Shown here in pieces: positions 33,001-44,200 of a stretch of DNA of 64,000 nucleotides. Numbering within the stretch: position 1 is the stretch's first letter; each line of letters starts with the position of its first letter. The DNA lies in NCBI RefSeq assembly GCF_000002865.3, contig NW_001865039.1, positions 2,510,764 to 2,574,763 of the forward strand, read 5' to 3'. The position numbers and the translations under genes are program-made. A model generated the notes under the pieces. It ran no database searches and was not told where the DNA came from. It saw only the letters and a program-made list of their open reading frames with translations. This stretch comes from Monosiga brevicollis MX1 (taxonomy: Eukaryota; Opisthokonta; Choanoflagellata; Craspedida; Salpingoecidae).

Positions 33001-34420
33001 TACGAGGTCTACAAGCTTGCGCCCCACTTGACCTCGGGGCTAAGGCAGCATCGGCATGGACAACAATGATAACCATGGCGGCAACCATGATCGGCCTGAG
33101 TGAGAGCAACAATGTCGCAGACACGATGCAAGGCGTGGTGCCAAGAGAAGCGATGCAAGGGGTGTACGCATTACCTTTGCGAAAGCATCCAGGTCCGCGC
33201 GCAACTGAGAAATGTGGGTCTTGGGACTCGCTAGCGCCTCCTATATAAAAAAAAACAAACAACAAAGAACGAACAGAAGAAACAAAACAAAACTGTGAGT
33301 CATGGTCATGTACTTGAACGAAATGGTCGCACGTCAGAACACGCTTCGGATACGGGCCATCATGACGGAGGGGCCATCGAGCGCGCTGGGGAAGGTGTTT
33401 GAAGGTGTTTGAAAACGTACAAGATAGGCTTGGCGAAGTTCTGCAGTTTTCGTCTGTTCCTGATGCATTGTAGTCTCTGGCAACTCCTGCACGTCGAATG
33501 GAATATCACAGATGATCACGAATGAGCATTGACGCGCTTGGGATGCGATGGCGATCGGGTGTGCGCTTGACGATGAGCAGTTGAGGCTTTCACCTTGAGG
33601 ACTCGGATATAATTCTGCCAAGCCGGGGTCACGTTGAAATCAACGCCCACGTTCTTGAAGAGTTGGGTATAGGCGAGTTTCTAGCAAAAGATGAGGGAGA
33701 GCGGTGAACAAAGTGTTTTTTCGCATTTCTGGGCCTCGAAGGCAAATGTGGCCTCACAAACAGACAGACATTACGGACACAGGTGCTAACGGGCACCACA
33801 GTGACCACGCGAGGCCAAGTGCCGTTGCAGGCCAAGCGCCTTCATTTCCTCATGGATGCCCGATGGCTGGAAACGCATCCCTACCAGATCCTGGGGTTGG
33901 CCTTGGCCAGAGAGCTGGAGATACTCGATGTAAAGCATCCAGACCTCGACATGAGGACATGTCTTGAGGCAGCGGCCCAAAAGCTCCTTTGCTTGAGCAA
34001 AGTTTCTACCAGGATTGCCATGCGCACAGCACGAACGGGTACACATCACGGGGGCGCAGACAGGACAAAATTTGGGATGGCAGGTAAAACGTTGCAGAAA
34101 TTCGAGGTACAGACCGGAACTGCAACTCAATGCGCAGGTAGTCACGCCAGATGGCTCCGGCTGTGGGAAAAACTTCCAGGGCTTTGTCATAGAGCCGGCG
34201 AGCTTCGCCAATCGGTTGTTTCTGCATGGTGTGCCCGTAGGTCAAAGCGAATGCAGGGGCGGTGGACAAAAAGCAGGCGCAGCCAGTGAGTCGATACGAT
34301 TGCTTTGCACGAGTCCAATCAAGTACCAACCGGCGCCTCGTTGAGGATGAAGTGCCATGCCGCCACGTCGTAGGAGTTTGCATCAACGGCCTCCTCGGCT
34401 TGCTTGAGCGGCTCAGACAT
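30040..34420 (-). CDS. CSTF3: Cleavage stimulation factor subunit 3 (CstF77/Rna14)
   Basis: This is the HAT-repeat scaffold of the CstF complex in mRNA 3'-end cleavage and polyadenylation. I count about 16-18 short exons on the minus strand. Firm exons are 34331-34420, 34115-34221, 33885-34005 and 33594-33680. Further blocks lie near 33430-33500, 33175-33245, 32935-33035, 32753-32868, 32590-32676, 32420-32485, 32160-32275, 31938-32031, 31735-31870, 31465-31615, 31196-31375, 31030-31095, 30806-30960, 30575-30700, 30366-30445, 30180-30240 and 30040-30105. HAT repeats include EARRLYDKALEVFPTAGAIW, AQAKELLGRCLK, EVYNRLLGQRDINPALPFV and KIFELAVKRFPEDPGLARAY. The C-terminal region carries LVAELLTLLPPPEAYTG, the CstF64-hinge/Pro-rich motif, and ends DLFRQRQRVKRDAY, close to the animal DIYRARQQKRIR end. 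The stretch 33245-33430 and exact junctions in the 3' half are unresolved. Confidence 0.9.
30280..30304. repeat. (CAAA)n tetranucleotide repeat in a CSTF3 intron
   Basis: About six copies of CAAA/AAAC lie in non-coding sequence near the 3' end of CSTF3. Confidence 0.85.
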
Positions 34421-35206
34421 GCTAATCGGTGAGCGACCTGGCAAAAGGGTCACTGACTCTTCCAATGCTTTGATCCAGTGTCTGTGTTCTCGCTCGCCAA
34501 ATATACTGGGTTGCAATCCTTTGCAAAGCTGGACGCGCGCAAGTCTTCCACTACTCCCAGCACACAGCGCGCAGTCAGGTTTAAACCGTGCGCTGGCAAA
34601 TCGAGCAAAACGGGCAAAACCACGTTTGCAGCAGTTTGCAAGAAGAAGAAGGAAAAAAGAAAGAAAAAAAAAAAAAGATGGATAACATCACATCAGATTC
34701 GATGAAAGACAGTAAAAGGTTTTTTTAAAAAAAAAAAAAAAGTAAAGTCGATGCTTTTTGGAGCTGGCAACACCCCTTCTCTGGTGGCCGAGTTGGATTC
34801 CGAACGCTGGAGCACTGCTTCGTTTCATCAGTCAATTTCAGGAAGGCGCATAGCAAATCAGAAACAATCGTTTTAATTATTGCAAGTACATGTATTGTAT
34901 TGACACGGAATGAGGGATGAGAGAAGCTAGATGAACAGAAAAAATCAACGCCACATCACAACGATACTGCCTATTGAATATCCCAGGCTCTCGTAGGCCG
35001 GCTACGGAGACAGGATTGTCAACAAAAACAGCATCACACGCACAAGCACCCACCGTGGCCCGAAAGCCATTGCACTGGACCGTGCTGAGTGCAAACTACT
35101 GGACAATTCAAACGAAAAAGAAAGAAAGAGAAAAGAAGAAAGATGCACGGCTCGTCCAAAAGTATCAAGCATTTGTTGGATAAGACGACCAAGCCGGCGG
35201 GGCGCA
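34421..35206. other. Upstream of CSTF3 and 3' flank of the fibrocystin-L-like gene
   Basis: This is a non-coding stretch with A-runs at about 34662-34676 and 34727-34741. Both genes are on the minus strand, so it holds the CSTF3 promoter and the fibrocystin-L-like 3' UTR. No gene is seen. Confidence 0.6.
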
Positions 35207-38200
35207 TTACTGATCGTCCACTTCACTGAGGATCAGGGGCTCAAACTCCTTTACACTGGCGCGTGTGCGCAAAGAGGGGCGGCGCACATAACGAGGGTCA
35301 ACGGTCACGACCTCGTCTTCCTTGATTGGGTCTTTGGCCCGACGAAGGCGCATGGAAGTGCGTCGATCCAAACGCGTCAGATCTTCGTCCGTGTACTCTG
35401 GAAGGCCCACGCCACGCTCTTCCGAGGTGGTCAGGCGAGTGCTGGCACTGGGCACGTTGAAGTGGATGTCATTGTTCTCATAGTCGTTGAGAGTGTACGG
35501 TACGCCTTCCCGAGGTTCGGCGTAGTACGCAATCAGAGTGCTCAGGTCGCCGTGGAAGGGCTGCTCACGCTTCATCTGAATGCGGAAGCCCAGATCACCA
35601 TGGAACTCAAGGGCATCGTGGCGTGCTGTGTTCTTGCCCGTCTTGACACAGAGAATCACGGGCTTGCGACCATACAAGAGGAATGTACCCTGGGGTTTGT
35701 CCATGATGATTTCCTGCGCCTGGGCCGCCGAGAGCTTGGGATGCCAATAATCATTGCCGCCCGAGCCAACGTATTCCCAAGTTTTGCGTGGAATGACGCG
35801 ATGGACCTCATCCTGCAATTGTTGAATACGGTCCGTTACCGTGGGCATCTTGATGCGCTTGAGAGTGCTCAACTTTTCCCGCTCATCAGGAACCCCAATG
35901 TCCTCAGAACGAAGCGGGTTGAGGCCCCGCCGCGACTCCATGCGCTGAAGCTCGGTGTCCTTGCTGTCGTCAGTTGGACCGACCGAGTTGCTCGAGCCCG
36001 AGCGCAAAAGCCGGCCAAAGAAGCTCCCACTACGCGCCAGCTTGCCCGGTTTGGAGGATGGCGCCGGGCGGCCCTCCATGGTCTCCACCTCCACAGGGTG
36101 GGCGTCCATGTTGAGCACGGTGACTTGGGAGGTCTGCAGGGTTCCTTCGGCCTCGCTACCATCGGACGTTTGTCCTTCTGCCTTGGCTAGGGCCGCGCGA
36201 CGCTGCGTCTCGCGGCGGTGGCGAACGGTCAAGAGGACTACAATCACGGCCAGGACGGCACCCGCACACACGGCACCCGCCACAGCTGCTGGGTCGATGT
36301 CATTGGAAGACCCCGTTCCTGGACTCAGGCTCGGGGCGGCGGTGGTGGGTTCAATGTTCAGTGGGGTTGCGCGCGAGGCCTCCAGGCCCGCAGATGCCGG
36401 GGCCGCCATGGTGACGCCATCGAGTCGAACGCCCGACTCATTGAGTTTCGTCTTGAGCGCACCCGACGTCACAACCGCGGTGATGTTGTTCATCAACTCA
36501 TCGAGCAAGTTATTCTGGTTCTCTTCTTCTTCGTCTGTGGTCGGCACGGTACTCGTGCCATTATCCTGGTCGCCGATGGCCAAAGCCAGAACCTTGCTAC
36601 CGGTTGCCCGGCGCCGAGCATCCGCGCTGGCCGTGTCATGCACACCCACAACCTTGATGCGAGAGCTGGGAATGTCAAGCAAGATGGCCAAGTTTGAGAC
36701 GATTTGGGACGGGTCGAAAAACTCGTCCAAACTCATGGTAACCGTCAAGTTGAGACGCACAATGCTCAGCGTGCGAATGTCAAAAATGTGGTGGCCGGTA
36801 CCACCCACGATCAAATGAAACGTGTTGCGAGCATCAAAGGTGTAAGTGCCGACGGGATGCACGTTGACATCGGGGATGGCGCCGAGGGGCTCCTTCTCAA
36901 CGCCGTTGTGGACAAGACGCATGTCAAGGTTGGTGACATACACGCGAATCTTGAGGTGGGCCCGGTCGTTGACGTCCTGGCCCACAAACTCAATGCGCGC
37001 ATTGGCGGGGAAGTCATTCGAGGTGTTGACCTTGAAGATGTTGTGGGCCGCGTCAATGACGAAGGGGTGCTGACCAAAGTAAAAGCGCTTGGCACAGTTA
37101 TCGCTGAACGGGCCTTCCGAGGAGGTGACACGTTCCGTGGCGTTGACTCCGTCGGCCTTCATGCGCTGAACATTGACGGGGCCGATGCGCCGGAAGCCAG
37201 AGTCGCGATCACGGTTGATCAAGACCGCGTGGCGCAGGCGCATGCTGTCGCTACCGCAGCGCGAGGCGCCGTTGCTGGGCAGCGAGGTGCAAAAGGGTTC
37301 GCCAAGAATGACGCCGGGGTTGACGTTGCTCGTGATGGTGCCAGCCCCACTCAGGCCGCTCAGCTCGCCATTGGACTCGTGTGCCAAGAGGTAAGTGAGG
37401 GCATCACAACCCGTCTGGCACTCGCTGCTGTGTTCAGGCAGACGGCCAAAGTAGAAGCGGCGCTCGGCGTCCGTCTCGTAAAAGGTCACGTCCGTATACT
37501 GCTGCTCGGGCGCATAGTTGCGCTGCGTCGGGTTGGTCAGGATGCCGTAGCTCTTCAAATTGCAGCTGCTGCGGTTGTTAAAATGAGCAAAGGTCACATC
37601 GCGCATGGTAATGTGCGCGTGCGTGACAGAGGGAAGGCCGTAGCGCGCCTCCCAGCCCATGCCGCACAGCCTTTCTGGGCGCGTCACCGGGCGGCAGGAA
37701 GGCAGGTAGTCTTGCTCGCACGTCTTGCCACGGTTCGTGTACTGAGGAAGGACCACGCCCACGTGGCGGTAGCTGTTGCCAAAGACTGAGCCACAGGTGC
37801 TGCCCGTGCCTTGCACGTCCGTGCCAGTGACAGCGCGGCAGCGAAGTGAATCGTCACAAGTCGAAGCGGCGGTGGCGCCCATAATAAGGGAGTTTTCGAT
37901 GAGCACCTCCGAGCCCCGCTTGGCGATGGTGAAAAAGTTGAGGGAGATGCCAATGTGTGAGTCCGACACAACACTGTTCAGAATCTGCACCTCGGCACGC
38001 TGGTCCACGGTGACAATGCCCAGATGGGCGGCCTTCCACACGGTGGCACCACGTAGCTCAAAACACGACTTGGCATCGGCCATGAGGAAGACGCCCACGA
38101 GGGTCGAATGCACCTCGTTGTTGGTGATGGTGGCACGATCAGCGTCGCCGCATGAATTGGGTCGGATCATCATGCCAGTGTCTGTCATGCCCGCAAAGAC

Positions 38201-41200
38201 GTTGTCACGCAGCGTCACCGAGTAGGTTTCGGCGTATAGGCCGGCGTAGGGCACCACCCAATCGGTGGAGGCATCGGGCGAGCGACGGTTGTCTACAACC
38301 AGAGATCCAGTCATGACAAAGCGCATCGTAGTGGCGTCCAACTTGAGCGCACTGCGATAGGTGCGGTGAATCACCGAATCGGTAATCGTGACGTTGGGCG
38401 CACCCTCAGTCTCAATGCCATAGTTGTTCGAGTTGTGCAGAACCGAGTTGTGCAAAACGTTGCTGGGAGAGTTGGCCGCCGTGTACGAGCGGTCATACTT
38501 GTAAAAGATGCAAGCGTGCTCCATATTTTGCTGGCCGCACGAGCGGAATTCCACGTCGGAAAATTCGGTAGAGGCCACCTTGACATTCCCGTCAATGTTC
38601 ACATCCATGGCAACCACGTGAGCGCCGTAGTTGCTGCCCTCATTTGCGCCTTCAGCGCCCTCGAAGCGAACATTGCGATTCAGCAGGCCAACGGCGGCCG
38701 CCAGGAATTGCGTACCCTGCGCTCCACCGTCAATGTCGCCCGCAAAATGGCGGTGAGCCATGGCACTGGTCATCGTGACCATCAGCCCATCGGTCGACAC
38801 AGCAGCAACGGTATGCGTTTCCGTCTCACTGGCATCGTATTCGGTCGAACTGATGACAATCTCGTCTCCGGACACCCAGTCCACTGGGGAGGTCACGTTA
38901 AAGGCCAAGTCGCCGGGCATGGCGGTTGCTGCCAGCCGCACCCAGGCGGTGCGTGGCTGGCCATACATGCTGACGGTGCCCAGAACGGCCATGACTTTGT
39001 TGCCCAAAAAGTGGGTGTCGTCAATGATGAGCGAATCTGAGGTACGTTGGCCGTGGAGACGCACCACACCCTCGTGTTCAAATGGTTTGCCCGAGCTGCC
39101 AACTTGCAGCTCACCCCACACACTGATTGTGTTAGCCTCGAGCATGCGGTCATCACTGTCATCAAACTGCAGCTTGCCGGCAATGTCCATGTGGCTGAAC
39201 GCGGGTGGATTGATGTTCATGACAACATACATGCGCACGCCAATCTCAACCTGATCTCCCGCCAGGGGCAGCGTGTGGTCGCCATCACACGAAGGCTCGG
39301 AGGTGAACTCGGCGCTGTACCAGCGTGCATAGGTGGCGCTCTTGGTGACAGAGTTTCGGCACCAGTACTTGGTCTCAGTCCATAGCGTTGGGTCGTACAA
39401 CGGCAGATCAGTGAAGAAGCCGCACCGACCCGGTGCACACTGGATGGCGTGGGTGACGAGCATGAAGGGGTTGCTGTCCCAAGGGTCAGCCGGGCGTGCG
39501 GTCAGAGCAACGGACCAATGCTTCTCGTTGGGCACAATGCGGCCAGTACCGTAAGCCGAGGTCGCGCCCAGCGTGTCGATGAGGCTCACCGACGGCTGCT
39601 CCACTGCGGCGTCCCCGACGACGACCTCAAAGTCGTAGCGATAATCAGTGTAATTGAAGTTGAGGAGCAACAACTCGTCATCATACTGCAAGTAGTGGCG
39701 CTCAGAGTAACGGATGCGCATCGAGCGGAAGTCAATGAGCGAGACCAAGCCCAGATCGTACTCGCGGTTGTTGACAACCGGTGCCACCCAGCCGCCAATC
39801 TCCTTGACGCGATAGCCGATGGTGCCGCTGCGGGAGGCGTTGGCTACCTGGGCCAGGCGCAACGCCTGGTCATCCAGCTCATCCGGTTCAATGGCGTCAA
39901 TCTGCAAGCGGCGAACGCGCACCGTGTTGTCGCAAACCAGGCCAAAGTCATAAGCCTCGCCCATGGCGTCGCATACACCCGGGTAGTGGTTGAAGGCATG
40001 GAAGGGAGTGGCGGTGCCGTTGACAAAGCCCGTGAGAGAGCCGTCCAGGTCATAGAAGATCTGCTTGAAGGGCGATGTCCACTCAGCACGCTTGGTGGAA
40101 TTGAAAAACTCGAGTCCTTGCAATCGGAACGTGTATCCGCCTTGACGGAAATTGGTCTGCGTGTCACACTTGGCACAAGCGGAGAGGGTACCCTTGGCGC
40201 CGTAGTTGACAAACTTGGCGCCGGCCACATGGAAGTATTCGTTTTGAGGCATGAAGAGACCCACAGTGTGCGCTGGCCTGCTGGGGTCGACGTGATTGAC
40301 AAACAGGCTGTTCACGATGTGTGGGTCGTTCTCACGGTATTCCACGTCATGAAGCTTGGTCCAGAAAATCTCTTCTCGACCGTTGCCCACTGACTTGACG
40401 TTGATATGGTGCAGATCGCCGTTTTCCTTGCCAAAGATGCCATGCTCGCCGTTGTTAAAGGTAGTGAAATTGTGGTAGTACTGTGGTGCAGGCCCGGATG
40501 ATTCGTCACAGGGGTCGACATATGGGAGGTATACGGGGTAAATGCGCAGGCCGTGCACTCCATTCGCGTGCGCTGCAAAAAACAGAAACAGACAAAAAAC
40601 AAAAAACGAAAACAAGGAACAGCCAAAGAAATCAAGCCACAAACATGTGAGTGCCACGGCAAAGCAAGAGTTCAGATCTTTTAGACCTCGCGACCGGAAA
40701 CACGCACAAGCGCAGATTCACTGGCCTGAGAACATTCACTTACCAGTGTTATTGCGAAACTCAATGAGGTGCCCATGTACAGGGCAGATGGACGTTGTGT
40801 AGGAAGGACCATGGGGGTTGGACGGCAGCTCAAACCAAAAGCCGTCGTTGACACAGCCGGCAGCGACGTTGTTGCGCCACAGGTTGGAGGGCGAGGCCAT
40901 CCAAAACGAGGCTGGCTTCTGATCGCCCTTGAGCATGACGTGCAGCTTCTCAGTGCGAGCAACAAGGTTGGCGTCAATGACGTTAAAAAACTCATCGCCG
41001 TCCTCGACAAAGATGGTGTGGCCCTTAACAAAGTACGCCACGTTGTTCTGCACCAAGGCATTGTGCGTGCCATGAACGGTCACGGCGCGCTGAAAGCTGT
41101 GGTGGATGGAATTGCTCTTGATGTAGCTATCGGGCAGGCTACCACCCAGGTGGAAATGCGAGCAATATCGACCCAAAACGCCAGCTTGCCCGCAACGACG

Positions 41201-44200
41201 TAGCTCGGCATTTTCAAGGCGCAGCATGGCACCACGCGCAGCCATTAGATGGCTGCCAAAATTCTGCTTTTCCGAAGCACCAGGCTCGCCCTGAACAACA
41301 ATGTTGCGCGAGATGAGGCCCACTTCGATGCGCATGTCCACACGCTCACCGGCAGCTTCGTAAAAGAAGGACTGGTGCTCATATTGCACGGGTGAGGTGA
41401 CGGTGAGCACGCGATTATCGACGGAGCGAGCGGCCACCACCAGTTCTTCCGTTTGTTTGTAGTTTGTATGCGAGGTCAGGATAATTGTCTCGCCGGGAGC
41501 AAAATCAACCTCCTCCGACAGGAAGATTTGTGTATCGCCGATCGCGACTGTCTGGGCCACTTTGGTCCAAGTGCGACGGCGCGGGATGCCGTGGATGTCA
41601 ATGACGCCGCGCAGGGTGGCAGGGACGGCAGCGCCATCATGGCCACCGTACAGGCCCATGTAGTTTGCGGCATTGGTGGCCACGAGACACTTGGCACCCA
41701 AGTGTGGAAGACCAATTGAGTTCCAGCGGTCACCATACAGCGTGATGGTTGCACGATGCTGGAACGGAACATCCTCCGTGCCCACCTCCAACAGACCACC
41801 TTGGACCCAAATGTAGCTGGCATGCAGCTCCAAGTCCTGCATATCCTCAAAGATTAGTTGGCCTTGGACGAGGAGGAGGAAGAGCTTGGGCGGGGTGACG
41901 TCCATCAGGACGACTTGGTCGGCGGGAATCACAACCGTGTCCCCTTCGATCGGCGGCTCATCGTTGACCCAAGTGTTCACCTGAGACCACCGATCCATGT
42001 AGCGAAACCGGGCAGTGGGCTGGTTCACGGCAATACTCCCATCATCAACCTCAACCTCGACTGAGAGGGCCGTAAGCGTGGATCGACGCGTGGTTACGCA
42101 GGTAATGAGGGAGTCACTCACGACCGAGATGTCGCTGCATGGGTAGGTGTTGATGGTGACGCTGGAAACGGCGGTCAAACCCAGGCCCAAAACTGTGATC
42201 TTAGTCCCACCCAAAGCCGTGCCCCATGTGGGGCGAATGGCATTGACCTCTGGGGTTTGGGCCGTTGCATATGTCAGATTCTGCACACCAGGCGCGATAT
42301 ATGCATCGGCCGGCCCAGGGGCAGTAGCCGCATCGTGGACAACCATGCTGTTGGGCAGGGCAGCGGGATGGATGCGAGTGACGACGGGCAGCGCCTCGTC
42401 CATTGCTTGCTCCACCACGTGACCCTGAAACTCAAACTCGGCCATGTCAATGCGCTCATTGGTGTAGCGGATGTGGGTCACGGGGAAGTCAACGCTCACG
42501 TCAATCGAGTTCCAGCCAGCGTGATAGTCGGCAATCTCAGCAATGAGCACCCAGTGGGTGCCGTTGGGCGAGGCATAAAATTGGCCACCTGCCGAGCGAG
42601 ACTCGTACTTGAGCCGAGGAAAGAAGCGCACGCGGGTCAGAACTGCGGCTTGGTCCTCAGGAAGAGCAAAATCCACTTCTCTGTTGCAGCAATTCGATAC
42701 ATAGGTGGAGTAGTCTCGGTCGAGCAACTGCTCATATGACATGGTGCCTGGGAGCACGACTGGCTCCACGTGAGCGTAGTAGGCCACTGCAAGCGGGGTC
42801 AGAACCTCGGGCGCGCGGCAAAGGACTTGGTTGTAGGTTGTGTTGACCACATCACAACTCTTTGTGCCCACAGTAATGCTTACTGCATCTGCTGGACCAA
42901 ATCCGTGGCCATGGAGCGTCACGAGGGTGCCACCGGCGTACGAGGCGATGGCAGGGCTCATACTGTCGACGGTAGCGGTGGCTGCAAAGGTGTGAATGCC
43001 CATAGCCATGCCAAAGGGTGTCACTTCCACCTCGACGAGGTGAGAGCCACCACGAACTTCACCGACAGTGCAGGTCACCAGACTACTGTTGGCAGTCAAA
43101 ACGGTGCAAGCCACGCCCGCGATATGAACACGAGGCTCGGCAAAGAAGTTGCTGCCTGTAAGGGTTAAGACGGTGCCTGCCGCACCGGTGGTGGGCTGAA
43201 TGGCCGTCAATACCGGGGTTTCACTCGCGTTGTAGAAGAACGCGCAGGCTTGAGGGTTGGTGCAGTTGGCTGCAGCGACGGTGGCAAGGTCAGCCGCGTC
43301 CGCAACACTGATTTGGAAAGTCGAGCTGTTTGTCACGGTAAGGGCCAGTTCATAAGTCTCGGAGTGGGCCGTGCCCTCGTTAATGAGATATGGAATGACA
43401 ACCTCCGCAAGAGTCATGTTGGTCGACAAGACGGCGGCTCGGCGAGCGTTGTTTCCAGAGCCAGCGTGAACAAAAGACACCGCCAGGGCGGTAGGGTCGG
43501 TGGGAAAGCCCTCGCCGACGAGTACGACGCGGCTTCCACCGGCCACCGAGCCCGATAATTGAGACAAACCATCTACACTGAGACGATAACCCAGGCTGGC
43601 CATTCCGGAGGCGCGGCCATAAGGTGCGACGGCCAGGGCCACATCGTGGGCACCAGCGGAGAGAGCGGGCACCTCAAAGGTCACGGCCGTTTCCGAGTAG
43701 GACTGAACGACGGCTGGAACACCACCCACGGTGACCGAGGGGTTGCCCCACACTCGCTCCGTGGTCAGCGTGACGACATCGCCCCATCCCACGCTGGGGC
43801 GCTCCGTTGAAGGCAAGATGGCGGCGGTTAGGTTACTAAGGAAATCAACCACGCAGGTGCCGGGGGAACAGCGAGCCACAAAGCCGTTGATTTGTAACTC
43901 GAGCTCGCAATCATGGGCCTCGCCAGTGGCCTCGGCCATGACGCATTCGACCTGGCTGTCGCTCACATAGTCGACGAGGCAGGGGACATTGGACCCGGAG
44001 ACATTCTTGGCTTCGACACCGACGCTGTTGACGAGTTGGCCAAAGCCGGCACCAGTGATGGTGATGCGCGCGCCTCCCGCAGTGCCGAAGCGGGCTGGAG
44101 AAATAGCGGTGACACGATGGTTCAGATCCACGCGCACGGTCGGCTGCGTATGAGCCCGCCACAGATTCCCCGATGTGAGGCAAAAGTCCACGCGGGGCAC

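Noticed and set aside
36704-37789. A 361-residue open frame on the plus strand, and others at 39449-40393 and 44591-45481
   Set aside because: All lie antisense to the two giant exons of the fibrocystin-L-like gene and reflect GC-rich codon bias. No conserved motif is present.
40573-40657. An in-frame Met and hydrophobic stretch that looks like a signal peptide for a separate gene
   Set aside because: It lies in the intron between exons 4 and 5. Splicing gives FRNNTAHANG, which matches fibrocystin-L, so no separate gene starts here.
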